NCBI GenBank assembly: GCA_944350445.1
Contig: CALVOW010000011.1
Coordinates: 1 to 41,476 of the forward strand
DNA from: an uncultured Bacilli bacterium
GTDB lineage: Bacteria; Bacillota_I; Bacilli_A; RF39; UBA660
Reading direction: 5' to 3'
DNA: 41,476 nt
The position numbers and the translations under genes are program-made. The notes beneath the pieces were generated by a model. That model saw only the letters and a list, made by a program, of their open reading frames with translations, was not told the origin of the DNA and did no database searches. Shown here piece by piece: positions 8,974-18,234 of the stretch (position 1 is its first letter; every line of letters starts with the position of its first letter).

Positions 8974-10162
8974 CACAAAATTCCCCAATTATTGAATTAT
9001 TATTTTTAATTGCTAGATACCAAGATAATAAAGATATACCTAATGTTAAAAGAAAACTAATAATAATTGCAAGATAAGAAATACATAAAGGCATTTGTAA
9101 TTTTATTTGGGCTCCATAATTATTACTTACTGTAATATATAACACTAAACAAATAATAATACTAATTATAAAACTAACAAATGTAATTATAATTGATTCT
9201 AAATAATTAATTTTTATTAATATATTTTTGTCATATCCTAACTGCTTATATATTAAATTATTCTTTTTATTATATTGAATAAATTTGTTATTAGAAATTA
9301 ATAAGATAATAAAAGTAGTTATTAAAATAAAAACAGAAATAACAATTAATATAAGGATAATAAAATCAATTCCTGTTGTATTAACATCACTTATTCTAGT
9401 AGTTTGATATCCCATATTTTGGATTTGTTTTTCAATATCAGAAATATTATCATAATTATTTACAACTACTATCATTTGTAAAGGTTCTTGAATATTGCAA
9501 TTAGTATCATCTTCACACAACTCTTCTATGTATTTTCTGTTACTATTATAAATTTCCAATATATTATCTTGTCTTGTATAGCATACATTATATTCTCCAT
9601 ATGAATATTTATTTTCATCGTAAATGCCAATTACCTTATATTTTTCTTTATATAAATTAGAAGTTATAGTAAAAAACTTGTCTAAATAATTAACACCATT
9701 ATGTATTTTAGTTAAAAATTCTTCATTAAATTCTTCTGGATTATCACCTAAATAAAAATTAGCAGGACATATTAAAACTTTATTTTCATCTGTCTCATCA
9801 AAATTTTTACCATTTAATATTGTTAAATAATCATCTGGAACACCAATAAGACTTAATATTTCTCCATTATTTGTACTAACATATTGACTATATGTATTAT
9901 AATTTGCAATGTAGGATATTCCTTCAATATTTTCTAAATTTAAAGCTAACTTATCTTCTGATCCTAAACGATTTACTAATATAATTTTATGTTTTAAATT
10001 TCCATTTACTTGATTATTAATAAGATTTTTTAAAGTCTTAGAAAAACTAGAGACAATAATTAACATAGTTATAACTATAACTAATAATAAGATATTTAAT
10101 ATATTAATTTTTTTATGAAATAAATTTTTACTGGCTAAAAAGATATAATACTTAAATTTCAT
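8960..10162 (-). CDS. FtsX-like ABC transporter permease (first subunit)
   Basis: The protein has 400 residues. Helix 1 (about 18-40) is followed by a long extracytoplasmic domain (about 45-260) containing the family segment LSLIGVPDDYL and three C-terminal helices. It overlaps the ATPase gene by 11 bases and the next permease by 14, so the three subunits are made in a coupled way. The extracytoplasmic domain contains a Cys pair (CEDDTNC) that could form a disulfide. The substrate is unknown. Confidence 0.82.
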   Translation of the reverse strand: MKFKYYIFLASKNLFHKKINILNILLLVIVITMLIIVSSFSKTLKNLINNQVNGNLKHKIILVNRLGSEDKLALNLENIEGISYIANYNTYSQYVSTNNGEILSLIGVPDDYLTILNGKNFDETDENKVLICPANFYLGDNPEEFNEEFLTKIHNGVNYLDKFFTITSNLYKEKYKVIGIYDENKYSYGEYNVCYTRQDNILEIYNSNRKYIEELCEDDTNCNIQEPLQMIVVVNNYDNISDIEKQIQNMGYQTTRISDVNTTGIDFIILILIVISVFILITTFIILLISNNKFIQYNKKNNLIYKQLGYDKNILIKINYLESIIITFVSFIISIIICLVLYITVSNNYGAQIKLQMPLCISYLAIIISFLLTLGISLLSWYLAIKNNNSIIGEFCDAEI

Positions 10163-10838
10163 GATTTTTCACCACAAATTTACCATTTTTCATATTGATA
10201 ACGATATCAGCATATTTTTTAACTAGCATATTGTGACTTACGATTATTACACATTTACCAGTATCGGCTAAATTTCTTAATTTTTCTAAAACATAAATTT
10301 CATTTTCGATGTCTAAATTTCCTGTTGGCTCATCTGCTAAAATTATATTAGGGTTATTAGCTAAGGCTCTTGCTATGGCTACTCTTTGCTGTTCACCCCC
10401 TGATAATTCTTTCGGATAATGATTAACTCTATCTTCTAGTCCCATTTCTTTTAAAAGTTTTTTAGCTTTTGTTTTAATATCAATATGCTGATACTTTTTA
10501 TTTATTATCATTGGAAGCATAACATTTTCAAAAGCTCGCATATTATTATTTAGGTAATAGTTTTGAAAAACAAACCCAATTTTTTCGTTTCGCATTATAT
10601 TTTTTTGTTTTTCGGAAAAATCACTTATATCTTTATCATTAATATATATTTTACCAGAATCAACTTTATCTAAAAGTCCAAGACAGTGAATCAATGTACT
10701 TTTACCACTCCCTGAATGCCCCATTATAGCATACAATTTACCATACAAAAAACTATATGATACACCATTTACTGCTATAACATTTTCCGATTTTAATTGA
10801 TATTTTTTGCTAATATTAATAATTTTAATTGCTTCCAT
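10152..10838 (-). CDS. ABC transporter ATPase, LolD/MacB family
   Basis: The protein has 228 residues. All catalytic motifs are present: Walker A GHSGSGKST, a Q-loop in FVFQNYYLNNNM, signature LSGGEQQR, Walker B ILADEPTGNLD and H-loop IIVSHN. The pattern AIARALANNPNIILADEPTG is typical of ATPases that drive FtsX-type permeases. It is the first gene of the three-gene exporter operon, behind AAAGGA and its own intergenic region. The membrane-anchored XRE regulator lies just upstream. Confidence 0.93.
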   Translation of the reverse strand: MEAIKIINISKKYQLKSENVIAVNGVSYSFLYGKLYAIMGHSGSGKSTLIHCLGLLDKVDSGKIYINDKDISDFSEKQKNIMRNEKIGFVFQNYYLNNNMRAFENVMLPMIINKKYQHIDIKTKAKKLLKEMGLEDRVNHYPKELSGGEQQRVAIARALANNPNIILADEPTGNLDIENEIYVLEKLRNLADTGKCVIIVSHNMLVKKYADIVINMKNGKFVVKNHEI

Positions 10839-10929
10839 TGAAAATCCTTTCTATATTTTATAATAAATATCTTATTTATAATTTTTCAATTTGCAATTTA
10901 ATGATAATATATAAAATTTAAAAAACAAA

Positions 10930-10944
10930 GTACATTATATGTAC
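10930..10944. promoter_or_regulatory. Inverted repeat GTACAT-N3-ATGTAC, candidate operator
   Basis: A perfect 6-bp inverted repeat with a 3-base centre lies about 90 bases before the exporter ATPase start. Just downstream on the minus strand TTGTTT and TATCAT could serve as -35 and -10 boxes. By position it is the natural candidate binding site for the neighbouring XRE regulator. This is inference. Confidence 0.4.
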
Positions 10945-10981
10945 ATTTCTTTGGATTTATTTTTTTGAATAAAAAATAAAA

Positions 10982-11002
10982 GATGCGCGTTATTTGCACA
11001 TC
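10982..11002 (-). terminator. Terminator after the XRE regulator
   Basis: The stem GATGTGC/GCGCATC (7 bp, one G-U) with a 7-base loop is followed by a T-rich tract on the minus strand, directly after the regulator stop codon. It separates the regulator from the exporter operon. Confidence 0.8.
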
Positions 11003-11003
11003 A

Positions 11004-12128
11004 TTAATTCACATATATATTATAATAGTTTTCTAAAAAATAATTTATTTGATCATTATCACAAGAATCGCTGGAACACTCTTGATTGAAAAAATTATAT
11101 ATAAACTCATTTACTAATGTTCCTTCGTTTTTTAATATTGTAAATTTAAAATCTTTGGTAATCAAATTAAATTCCATTATATGTTGTAATTCATTTCTAT
11201 ATTCGGTTATCACTAGATAATTAGTATTATCCGAATATTGAATATTCACTTTAATATCTTTATTAAAAGTTTCATAAATGTAGATTTCATCGTTTTCGTT
11301 ATATTTAAAATTTTTCTGAAAATAATTTATCATTTTATTTACATTTTCACTTTCTAAATTATTATTTTCAAAATTTTTATTAGTAGTAGCTGTTATTCCA
11401 TTATTAAAAAACAATTTATTATTTGACATATCTTCCTGAAAATTTAATTTTAATAAATCTTCTTGACCGTTATCATAAATTATTCTAATATAAGAATTTT
11501 TTATAATTTTTTGCATATTTTTATAAGAAAAAAGCTCATCATTATTATAATAATTATTTAAATTAATATCTCCTCCATCAGATGAAAATAACAAATATTC
11601 AGAATCTCCATCATAGTAAAACAATTCATATTTTTCATATTCGTAATCTAATTTAGATTCTATACCACCAATTTTTAAATAACTTTTATTCTTAGAAAAA
11701 ATAGCAATTCCATTGAGTGAAGAAAATTTTTCATTCTCACATGCCACAATATAAACGTAAATTGTTTTATATGTATTTAAAAAATAATATCCTAAAAATA
11801 GCATTATTAAAAAAATAATTATAAAAATGAAATATTTTAGTATTTTTTTAATTTTTTTATTACTTTCATTTAAAATAGTAATTGAAATATTATCAATTTT
11901 TTCTTCATTACTATTATTTCTTCTTTCACCAGCAATTAATTCATTAACACTAACATTAAATATTTCTCCTAAATGCACTAATGTTTCAGTGGTTGGCATA
12001 TTTTTGCCATTTTCCCATCTCGAAATATTTTCTCTGGAAGTAAATAGTTTTTTGCTAAGTTCTTCTTGGGTTAATTTATTTTCTTTTCTTAGAGTAGCTA
12101 TAAATTTTCCTATTTTTTCATAATCCAT
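11004..12128 (-). CDS. Membrane-anchored XRE-family transcription regulator
   Basis: The N-terminal HTH_XRE domain (about residues 5-65) has the pattern LRKENKLTQEELSKKL and SRENISRWENGKNMP. A cytoplasmic linker, one membrane helix (about 98-118) and an extracytoplasmic domain of about 250 residues follow. That domain is rich in Asn, Asp and Tyr and contains a CSSDSC pair near the end. This is a one-component sensor layout: the outside domain senses and the inside HTH binds DNA. It sits directly upstream of the exporter operon and probably controls it. A TATAAT box lies about 35 bases upstream. The sensor domain matches nothing I know. Confidence 0.85.
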   Translation of the reverse strand: MDYEKIGKFIATLRKENKLTQEELSKKLFTSRENISRWENGKNMPTTETLVHLGEIFNVSVNELIAGERRNNSNEEKIDNISITILNESNKKIKKILKYFIFIIIFLIMLFLGYYFLNTYKTIYVYIVACENEKFSSLNGIAIFSKNKSYLKIGGIESKLDYEYEKYELFYYDGDSEYLLFSSDGGDINLNNYYNNDELFSYKNMQKIIKNSYIRIIYDNGQEDLLKLNFQEDMSNNKLFFNNGITATTNKNFENNNLESENVNKMINYFQKNFKYNENDEIYIYETFNKDIKVNIQYSDNTNYLVITEYRNELQHIMEFNLITKDFKFTILKNEGTLVNEFIYNFFNQECSSDSCDNDQINYFLENYYNIYVN

Positions 12129-12198
12129 ATCAATATTCTCTTTCTTAATCTAGTATAATTATAACATCTAATTTTATTTTTTTACTAAATTTTAAAAA

Positions 12199-12227
12199 AA
12201 ATAAATACTAATTATTAGCATTTATTT
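12199..12227 (-). terminator. AT-only hairpin, terminator of lysS
   Basis: A near-perfect 12-bp inverted repeat (AAATAAATRC..GYATTTATTT) just after the lysS stop is followed on the minus strand by eight T. It is weak in GC but has terminator geometry. Confidence 0.6.
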
Positions 12228-12241
12228 TAAGTTTTATTTAA

Positions 12242-13714
12242 TTATTTTTCCTCTGGTCGCATTAAAGGAAATAAGATCATATCTTTGATATTATCTACCC
12301 CAGTTAAAACTTGAAGAACACGATCAATTCCCATACCCCAACCAGAAATTGGTGGCATTCCATACTCCATAGCATTTATATAATCATAGTCCATCATCAT
12401 GGCATCTAAGTCCCCAGCTGCTTTTAGTTCAGCTTGATGAAGTAGTCTTTGTTCTTGATCGATTGGATCAACAAGTTCCGAATAAGCATTGATAATCTCT
12501 GCTCCATTTATAACAAGTTGAAATCTATCAGTTAAAGTCTTGTCATCATCGTTAGCTCTAGCAAGTGGTGATAATTCAATTGGATGCTCAATTAAAAAGA
12601 CAGGTTCAATTAAATGAGGACGAGCTACTTTTTTATATAAAGCATCAACTAAATTACCATAACCAAGATTTTCAATATCATCCTCAACTTCAAAAGTAAT
12701 GTTTTTATCTTTAATACTTTGAAGTAATAGTTCTTTGGTATTTTCTTTTTTAATATCAATATCAGCATATTTTAAGATTAAATCACGAAATGATATACTT
12801 TCCCATTTTTTAGATAAATCAACTTGCTTATCACCAATAGTAATTATTAAAGAACCAAATACTTTTTGAATAACAGTCTTTAACATATTTTCAAGGAATA
12901 TCATGTTATCTTTATAATTATAATAAGCTGCATACCCTTCTACCATAGTAAAGTCTTGTAAATGGGTAGCATCGATTCCTTCATTTCGAAAGCATCTAGC
13001 AAATTCAAAGACTTTGGTAAATCCCCCAACGACAGCTCTTTTTAAATAAGTTTCCGGAGCAATTCTTAAATAAACATCCATATCAAGGGCATTGTGATGA
13101 GCAATAAAAGGCCGAGCACTAGCACCACTAGCTTTATTGGATAAAACTGGAGTTTCAATTTCAATGTAACCATTATCTTCTAAATAACGACGCATTTCTT
13201 TCATAAATTCATATTTTAAAAGAAATCTTTTTCTTGTGTTTTCATTCATAATAAGATCTAAATAACGATTCCTATAACAAATTTCTGGATCAGTTACGCC
13301 GTGAAATTTTTCAGGAAGCGGTTTTAAAGCTTTACCTAAAAAAGTAAAATCAGAAGCTCTTAAAGTTTTTTCACCAGTATGGGTTGTAAACATCTCACCT
13401 TCTACGCCGATGAAGTCTCCAATATCAATTAAAGTTTTGAAAAAATTATATTTTTCTTCACCAACTAAATCAATTTTAATAGAAACTTGTAAATCACCTT
13501 CTAAATCACGAATTTTTAGAAAGCTCATTTTGCCCATTTTTCGCATAAAAACTATTCTTCCAGCAACCCGTACATTCTTTGTTTCATCTGGCAAATTACT
13601 TGCTTCTTTCAAAGAATAATTTACTTCATATTTTTCAGGATATGGATTACAAAATTTTTTAATTTCATTTATTTTCTCTCTTCTAACTAGTTCTTGTTCT
13701 GTAAACTCTCTCAT
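12242..13714 (-). CDS. lysS: Lysyl-tRNA synthetase, class II
   Basis: The protein has 490 residues. The N-terminal OB-fold anticodon domain (about 50-150, VRVAGRIVFMRKMGKMSF) is followed by a class II core with motif 2 (FEFARCFRNEGIDATHLQDF) and motif 3 (GWGMGIDRVLQVLTG). It charges tRNA-Lys. The family signature PLMRPEEK is at the C-terminus. The promoter is clear (see 13739-13801) and the start follows GGAGG. It is transcribed alone and divergently from ppa. Confidence 0.97.
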   Translation of the reverse strand: MREFTEQELVRREKINEIKKFCNPYPEKYEVNYSLKEASNLPDETKNVRVAGRIVFMRKMGKMSFLKIRDLEGDLQVSIKIDLVGEEKYNFFKTLIDIGDFIGVEGEMFTTHTGEKTLRASDFTFLGKALKPLPEKFHGVTDPEICYRNRYLDLIMNENTRKRFLLKYEFMKEMRRYLEDNGYIEIETPVLSNKASGASARPFIAHHNALDMDVYLRIAPETYLKRAVVGGFTKVFEFARCFRNEGIDATHLQDFTMVEGYAAYYNYKDNMIFLENMLKTVIQKVFGSLIITIGDKQVDLSKKWESISFRDLILKYADIDIKKENTKELLLQSIKDKNITFEVEDDIENLGYGNLVDALYKKVARPHLIEPVFLIEHPIELSPLARANDDDKTLTDRFQLVINGAEIINAYSELVDPIDQEQRLLHQAELKAAGDLDAMMMDYDYINAMEYGMPPISGWGMGIDRVLQVLTGVDNIKDMILFPLMRPEEK

Positions 13715-13738
13715 AACTCCTCCAAAATTTATAAGTAA

Positions 13739-13801
13739 ATAATAGCATTAAATAAATTCCTTGTCAAATATATTTGCAAAAGATTAAAAATTTGATATGA
13801 T
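13739..13801. promoter_or_regulatory. Divergent promoters of lysS (minus) and ppa (plus)
   Basis: For lysS, TTGACA (13767-13762), a 17-base spacer and TATTAT (13744-13739) lie on the minus strand. For ppa, TTGCAA (13774-13779), a 16-base spacer and TATGAT (13796-13801) lie on the plus strand. Both are close to the sigma-70/SigA consensus and are placed well before the ribosome binding sites. Confidence 0.75.
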
Positions 13802-13818
13802 TAGTATGGTGGTGAAAT

Positions 13819-14313
13819 ATGAATAATATAATTGATAGTGTAATTGAAATACCTCTTGGTACTAAAAACAAATATGAAATTGATAAACAAAGTGGAAAAA
13901 TTAGACTTAGTCGAGTTCAATATTCTTCAATGACTTATCCTAGTGAATATGGATATATTGATGAAACAATTGCTCCTGATGGCGACCCAGTTGATATTTT
14001 AGTAATTACTAGTGAAGCTAGTTTTCCAGGTTGTATCATTGAAGCCAAAGTTTTAGGATATTTAGATACGATTGATAATGGTTTTGGAGATCCTAAAATA
14101 ATTGCTGTTAATAATGTCGACCCAAGATGTAATTTTTATAATTCGTTAGAAGAATTACCAAAACATTCTTTAATTGAAATTAAAAATTTCTTTGAAAACT
14201 ATAAGCTTCTACAAAATATTGAAGTAAAAGTATTTGATTATCATGGAATTGAAGAAGCCATGCAAATGATTGAAGATGGTAAAAAACGCTATTTAGAAGA
14301 AAAAAATAAATAA
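13819..14313 (+). CDS. ppa: Inorganic pyrophosphatase, family I
   Basis: The protein has 164 residues. It hydrolyses pyrophosphate from biosynthetic reactions such as tRNA charging. The metal-binding motif DGDPVDILV (about residues 54-62) is intact. Other family segments include YPSEYGYIDET, NVDPRCNFY and IEVKVFDYHG. The start follows GGTGGTGAAAT. It is a single-gene transcript that ends in a shared terminator. Confidence 0.96.
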   Translation: MNNIIDSVIEIPLGTKNKYEIDKQSGKIRLSRVQYSSMTYPSEYGYIDETIAPDGDPVDILVITSEASFPGCIIEAKVLGYLDTIDNGFGDPKIIAVNNVDPRCNFYNSLEELPKHSLIEIKNFFENYKLLQNIEVKVFDYHGIEEAMQMIEDGKKRYLEEKNK

Positions 14314-14351
14314 AAAAGAGTTGCTAACCAAAAAATCAACAACTCTTTTTT
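14312..14351. terminator. Bidirectional terminator between ppa and the deacetylase gene
   Basis: A 12-bp stem (AAAAAAGAGTTG/CAACTCTTTTTT) with a 16-base loop separates the two convergent genes. Both strands end the stem in a T-run. Confidence 0.9.
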
Positions 14352-14354
14352 ATT

Positions 14355-15773
14355 TTAGTTTATAATTTGGGCAATATCGGAAACCCAAGTTGTATTTATA
14401 ACTCCATAACGAGGTAATGCATATTTATTACTTCCTACTCTTACTTTCGTTCTCCAACCAGCAAATGCCATGGTAAAACCAGCTTCTTTTAAAACTTCAA
14501 TTGCATAATCATTATATTCAAAGAAGGGGTAGCAAAATACCGTTGAGCCATTTAATTGTTCTCGACTTTTCTTTAAATCAGCTAATAACTTTTCTTTATC
14601 TAAGCATTTTAAAGGACTTCCCTGCCCACCGGGACAAGCACCTGTATAATGCAAAGAATATGAATGCGAATGTATTTCCAAATTAGGAGATTGATAATCA
14701 CTCGGATCACCAGCACTGCCAATTAGAAATAAAGTTGCATGTAAATCTAACTCTTCTAAAACTTTAATAGCTGCTGAAACAAAATAACCATCATCAATCG
14801 TTAAAACCACCGTTTTTTCAGGAAGATTTATTTTCCCATCAATAAATAATTCTAGATCTTCCATAGTAGCAGTATAAAAGCCGTTCTCTTTAATATAAGT
14901 TAAATGATCTCTAAAAAGTTCATCACTTAGACAAATAGTTATATTACTATCTTTACATTCTTTTTCTTCTTCGGGATTTGTTGAATCATAAACAAAATGA
15001 TAAGTTAAAACGGCAATACCATCAGTTGATTTTAAGGATGTATTTTCATTTTCTACAACTTCTACTTCATCTTTTTTTAAATATAAAAGTTGATTATTAT
15101 ATAAAACTCCATAAAAATTTTCTTCTTTGATAATAATTGGTAAAGAAACTTCTTCATTTAATGAATAAAATAAGGTATTATCTAAATAAAAATTGGTTTT
15201 GTCTATTGTTTTAACATTTTCATTAAAAGGGATATAATTTAAATACGTATTACTATTTAGTTGCAGACTAGAAATTTCTTCTAAGTCTGTATAATCAATA
15301 TAATAATCAAAATTCTTTAATCGAAAATATCCTTGTTCTTGATATTCATCAGTTGTTAATTCTAAATTAGTTCCTTGATAGATTATTCCAACACTAACTA
15401 ATTCATTATCTTTTAATTGATATAAAGTTTTATCTTTCAAAAGCCTTACTTTTTCATGAAAATACTCGTTATAATCAATTTTAGTTTCTTGATTATTAGG
15501 CTCAGGAGATTTTTTTTCGTTAAATTTTGGAATAATTAAGAAAATTAAACTAATTAATACTATTAAAAATATTAATAAAATACTAATTTTTACACTTTTT
15601 TTAAGTTTAAAATTTCTGGCATTTTTCTTACTATTATTACTTTTTATATTTTTATTCTCTCTTTTATTATCTTTAACTTTTGTACTGCCTTTTTTATTTT
15701 TTATACTTTTTACTGTTTGGTTGTCAAAGCCTTTTTTATTATTTTTTAATTGCTTTTTTTTAGTCTCTTTCAT
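14355..15773 (-). CDS. Membrane-anchored polysaccharide deacetylase (NodB domain)
   Basis: The protein has 472 residues. A Lys/Asn-rich cytoplasmic N-terminus (about 1-58) is followed by one membrane helix (59-82), a spacer domain (about 95-250, probably SH3-like or CE4-associated) and the NodB domain (about 255-470). The catalytic motifs are visible: TIDDGY (catalytic Asp and a metal Asp) and HSHSYSLH (metal His pair), with FCYPFFEYN later. The likely substrate is peptidoglycan GlcNAc/MurNAc or a wall polymer, which fits its place 23 bases after murE. The basic N-terminus is unusually long. Confidence 0.88.
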   Translation of the reverse strand: MKETKKKQLKNNKKGFDNQTVKSIKNKKGSTKVKDNKRENKNIKSNNSKKNARNFKLKKSVKISILLIFLIVLISLIFLIIPKFNEKKSPEPNNQETKIDYNEYFHEKVRLLKDKTLYQLKDNELVSVGIIYQGTNLELTTDEYQEQGYFRLKNFDYYIDYTDLEEISSLQLNSNTYLNYIPFNENVKTIDKTNFYLDNTLFYSLNEEVSLPIIIKEENFYGVLYNNQLLYLKKDEVEVVENENTSLKSTDGIAVLTYHFVYDSTNPEEEKECKDSNITICLSDELFRDHLTYIKENGFYTATMEDLELFIDGKINLPEKTVVLTIDDGYFVSAAIKVLEELDLHATLFLIGSAGDPSDYQSPNLEIHSHSYSLHYTGACPGGQGSPLKCLDKEKLLADLKKSREQLNGSTVFCYPFFEYNDYAIEVLKEAGFTMAFAGWRTKVRVGSNKYALPRYGVINTTWVSDIAQIIN

Positions 15774-15796
15774 AACATTTCCTTTTATTTAATTTT

Positions 15797-17227
15797 CTAT
15801 TCAACTACCATTTCTTTATTAACTCTTTCTAAAAGCCATTTTTTTGTCTCTTCAATATCATTAAAATAAATTACTTCATCTTTTAATTTTTCATAAGTTT
15901 CGTTTCCTTTTCCAAGAACTAAAACTATATCATTTTCTTTGGCTATATCAATAGCTCTTTTTATTGCTAAACTTCTATCTATTACTATTTCATATTTCGA
16001 ATCATCTTTTATTTGACTTACCATTTGCTTTATAATTTCATATGGATCTTCTGATCTTGGATCTTCATATGTAAAAATTGCATAGTCGGCATTTTCTACG
16101 ACTGTTTTTCCCATAATAGGTCTTTTTTTATAATCTCTTTCGCCAGCTGATCCAATAACAACAATTGCTCTATTTACTTCTAAAACTCTAACAAAATCTA
16201 AAAGGGATTTAATTCCATTAGGAGTATGAGCATAATCAACCATTACTTTAAAATTTTGGCCCATATCAATCATTTCCAAACGACCAGAAACATCAATATT
16301 AATTGATCTTTCAATTAAAGTTTCCATATCAAAACCAAGCGATAAACAAATAAGAAAAGCACAAGCCAAGTTATAAACGTTAAATTTACCAAGTAAAGGT
16401 GAAATAAAACTATATTCTTTTTTTTGATAAACAAAAGTAACTTCTGTGTATTTAGGAGTAATATTATAGTTTTTTATATATAAATCACTTTTAGGATCTT
16501 CTCCATAACTTAAACAATTTAAAGCTTCTTCCATAAATTCAGAATGAAATTTATCATTTAGATTAACAATAAATTTACCAGTTGTCTGTCTTGCAAGTTG
16601 CACTTTACAATCAACGTAATTTTCAAAAGAACCATGAATATTAACATGTTCCCAAGTAATATTTGTATAACCAGCAGCTTGAAAATCAAGACCTGCTAAA
16701 CGGCCTCTAAAAAAACCTTCACTACTTGCTTCCATTACTACATACTCACAACCAGCCTCAGCAAATTCTTTGAAAAATTTGTATAAAACCGTAGGATCGG
16801 GTGTCGAATTAGGAGAATCTTTGGTAAATTTTTGACAACTACATCCATTAGTTCCAATATAACCACAGCGATCACTTCCTATTAAATATTGAATACTAGT
16901 TGCCGTTGTGGTTTTTCCATCCGTTCCAGTTACCCCAATTATTTTTAATTTTAAATTATCAAAATCATAAAATTTTCGACAAAGTTCTGGTAATATATAA
17001 TTAGTATTTAAAACTTTTATATAAGGAACACTACATTCTATATCTTTCTCCCCAACTACACAACTAGCACCATTTTTAATTGCTTCTTCAATAAAATCAT
17101 GACGATCAGCATGCACTCCTTTAATGCAGACAAACATATCACCTTTTTCAACTTCTTTGGAATTAATTTTTATATCTTTTACTAATACATCACTTTCTAT
17201 TTCAAATAATTCATTCAATTTTTTCAT
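15797..17227 (-). CDS. murE: UDP-N-acetylmuramyl-tripeptide synthetase (MurE)
   Basis: This ATP-dependent Mur ligase adds the third amino acid to UDP-MurNAc-L-Ala-D-Glu. The P-loop is GVTGTDGKTTTA (about 98-109). The middle domain shows STPDPT, MEASSEGFFRGRL and YTNITWEHVNIHGSFENY. The C-terminal domain shows VMVDYAHTPNGI. The specificity loop reads EDPRSEDP where diaminopimelate enzymes have DNPRxE and many lysine enzymes DNPAxD. The Arg favours diaminopimelate, but the first two positions differ, so the cross-linking residue is uncertain. The length of 476 residues is normal. It is cotranscribed with the deacetylase gene. Confidence 0.92.
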   Translation of the reverse strand: MKKLNELFEIESDVLVKDIKINSKEVEKGDMFVCIKGVHADRHDFIEEAIKNGASCVVGEKDIECSVPYIKVLNTNYILPELCRKFYDFDNLKLKIIGVTGTDGKTTTATSIQYLIGSDRCGYIGTNGCSCQKFTKDSPNSTPDPTVLYKFFKEFAEAGCEYVVMEASSEGFFRGRLAGLDFQAAGYTNITWEHVNIHGSFENYVDCKVQLARQTTGKFIVNLNDKFHSEFMEEALNCLSYGEDPKSDLYIKNYNITPKYTEVTFVYQKKEYSFISPLLGKFNVYNLACAFLICLSLGFDMETLIERSINIDVSGRLEMIDMGQNFKVMVDYAHTPNGIKSLLDFVRVLEVNRAIVVIGSAGERDYKKRPIMGKTVVENADYAIFTYEDPRSEDPYEIIKQMVSQIKDDSKYEIVIDRSLAIKRAIDIAKENDIVLVLGKGNETYEKLKDEVIYFNDIEETKKWLLERVNKEMVVE

Positions 17228-17301
17228 AAATCACCATCTATTTCATTATATATTATTTTGTGATAAAATAATATAGTTAATTTGAAAAAAAGAGGTAAAA
17301 A

Positions 17302-18153
17302 ATGAAAAAAATATTAATTGGAGCTGGATCTGACTTGGGTGTTCATATAGATGGAGCAAGCCTTGGTCCAGAAGTTATTTTAAAAAAGAAAAATTTAAAA
17401 AAAGTCTTGTTTAAACAAGATAAAAATATAAAAAAAAGTAAAACTAAAAATGATTTGAAAAAGAATTTAGTTGACCTAAATCAATTTAATGAAACACTTT
17501 ATAATTTTTTAAAAAAGGAAAAAAATTTCTGTATTACAATTGGTGGTGATCATTCTATTGCTATTGCTAGTGGACTAGCTAGCCTTAAAAAAGAAGAAAA
17601 TCTTGGAATTATTTGGATTGATTCACATTTAGACTATAATACATTTGCAACCACAATTACTGGAAATTTACATGGATTACCACTGGCTGCTTTAAATGGT
17701 TTAAATAAAGATTTAAGTAAATTTCACGATAGTAATTACTATAATCCCCAAAATACTGTTGTCGTTGGCTATAGAGCCTTAGAAGAAAATGCTTTAGCAG
17801 AAATTCGAAATATTCAAACTATGGGAGTTACTGTTTATACAACTGATGATATTAAAAAATATGGGGTTTCAAAGATTATGGAAGAAGCTTTTTATGTTGC
17901 TTTAAAAAATACTAATGGTCTTCATATTAGTTTTGATTTAGATGTAATTGATCCAGAAATTGCCCCTGGAGTTACTGTTAAAGAAAAAAATGGAATTAAT
18001 TTACAAGAAACCAAAGAAATTATAAATTTTTTAAATACTAAAAAAAAATATCTAAAATCATTTGACTTAGTTGAATATAATCCCTTAAATGATCGAAATG
18101 ATGCTACTTTAGAGATTGCAAATTATATTTTAGAAAATATAATAAAAGATTAA
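17302..18153 (+). CDS. Arginase/agmatinase-family ureohydrolase
   Basis: The protein has 283 residues. The binuclear manganese motifs are present: GGDHS, DSHLDYN (usually DAHxD) and SFDLDVIDP, plus the late E in FDLVEYNP. The motif set GITVKEKNG and NPLND is closer to arginase than to agmatinase, but the substrate (arginine, agmatine, formiminoglutamate) cannot be fixed by eye. A Lys-rich stretch at about 29-60 is unusual. The start follows AGAGGT. It is transcribed divergently from murE, with no obvious partner gene. Confidence 0.88.
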   Translation: MKKILIGAGSDLGVHIDGASLGPEVILKKKNLKKVLFKQDKNIKKSKTKNDLKKNLVDLNQFNETLYNFLKKEKNFCITIGGDHSIAIASGLASLKKEENLGIIWIDSHLDYNTFATTITGNLHGLPLAALNGLNKDLSKFHDSNYYNPQNTVVVGYRALEENALAEIRNIQTMGVTVYTTDDIKKYGVSKIMEEAFYVALKNTNGLHISFDLDVIDPEIAPGVTVKEKNGINLQETKEIINFLNTKKKYLKSFDLVEYNPLNDRNDATLEIANYILENIIKD

Positions 18154-18189
18154 TATATTGTAACAATTAGAAATACTTTAAAAATTGTC

Positions 18190-18218
18190 TTGTAAATTTC
18201 TTGATTTCTTAATATAAT
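18190..18218 (+). promoter_or_regulatory. Promoter of the ferredoxin gene
   Basis: TTGTAA at 18190-18195, a 17-base spacer and TATAAT at 18213-18218 lie just before the ribosome binding site GGAGG at about 18225. Confidence 0.7.
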
Positions 18219-18234
18219 GATGATGGAGGTTTTT

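Noticed and set aside
11827..12123. Plus-strand hydrophobic open frame
   Set aside because: Antisense to the HTH and membrane part of the XRE regulator. The hydrophobicity is an effect of AT-rich antisense.
14501..14686. Plus-strand open frame inside the deacetylase gene
   Set aside because: Antisense to a clear NodB domain, with no start signal.
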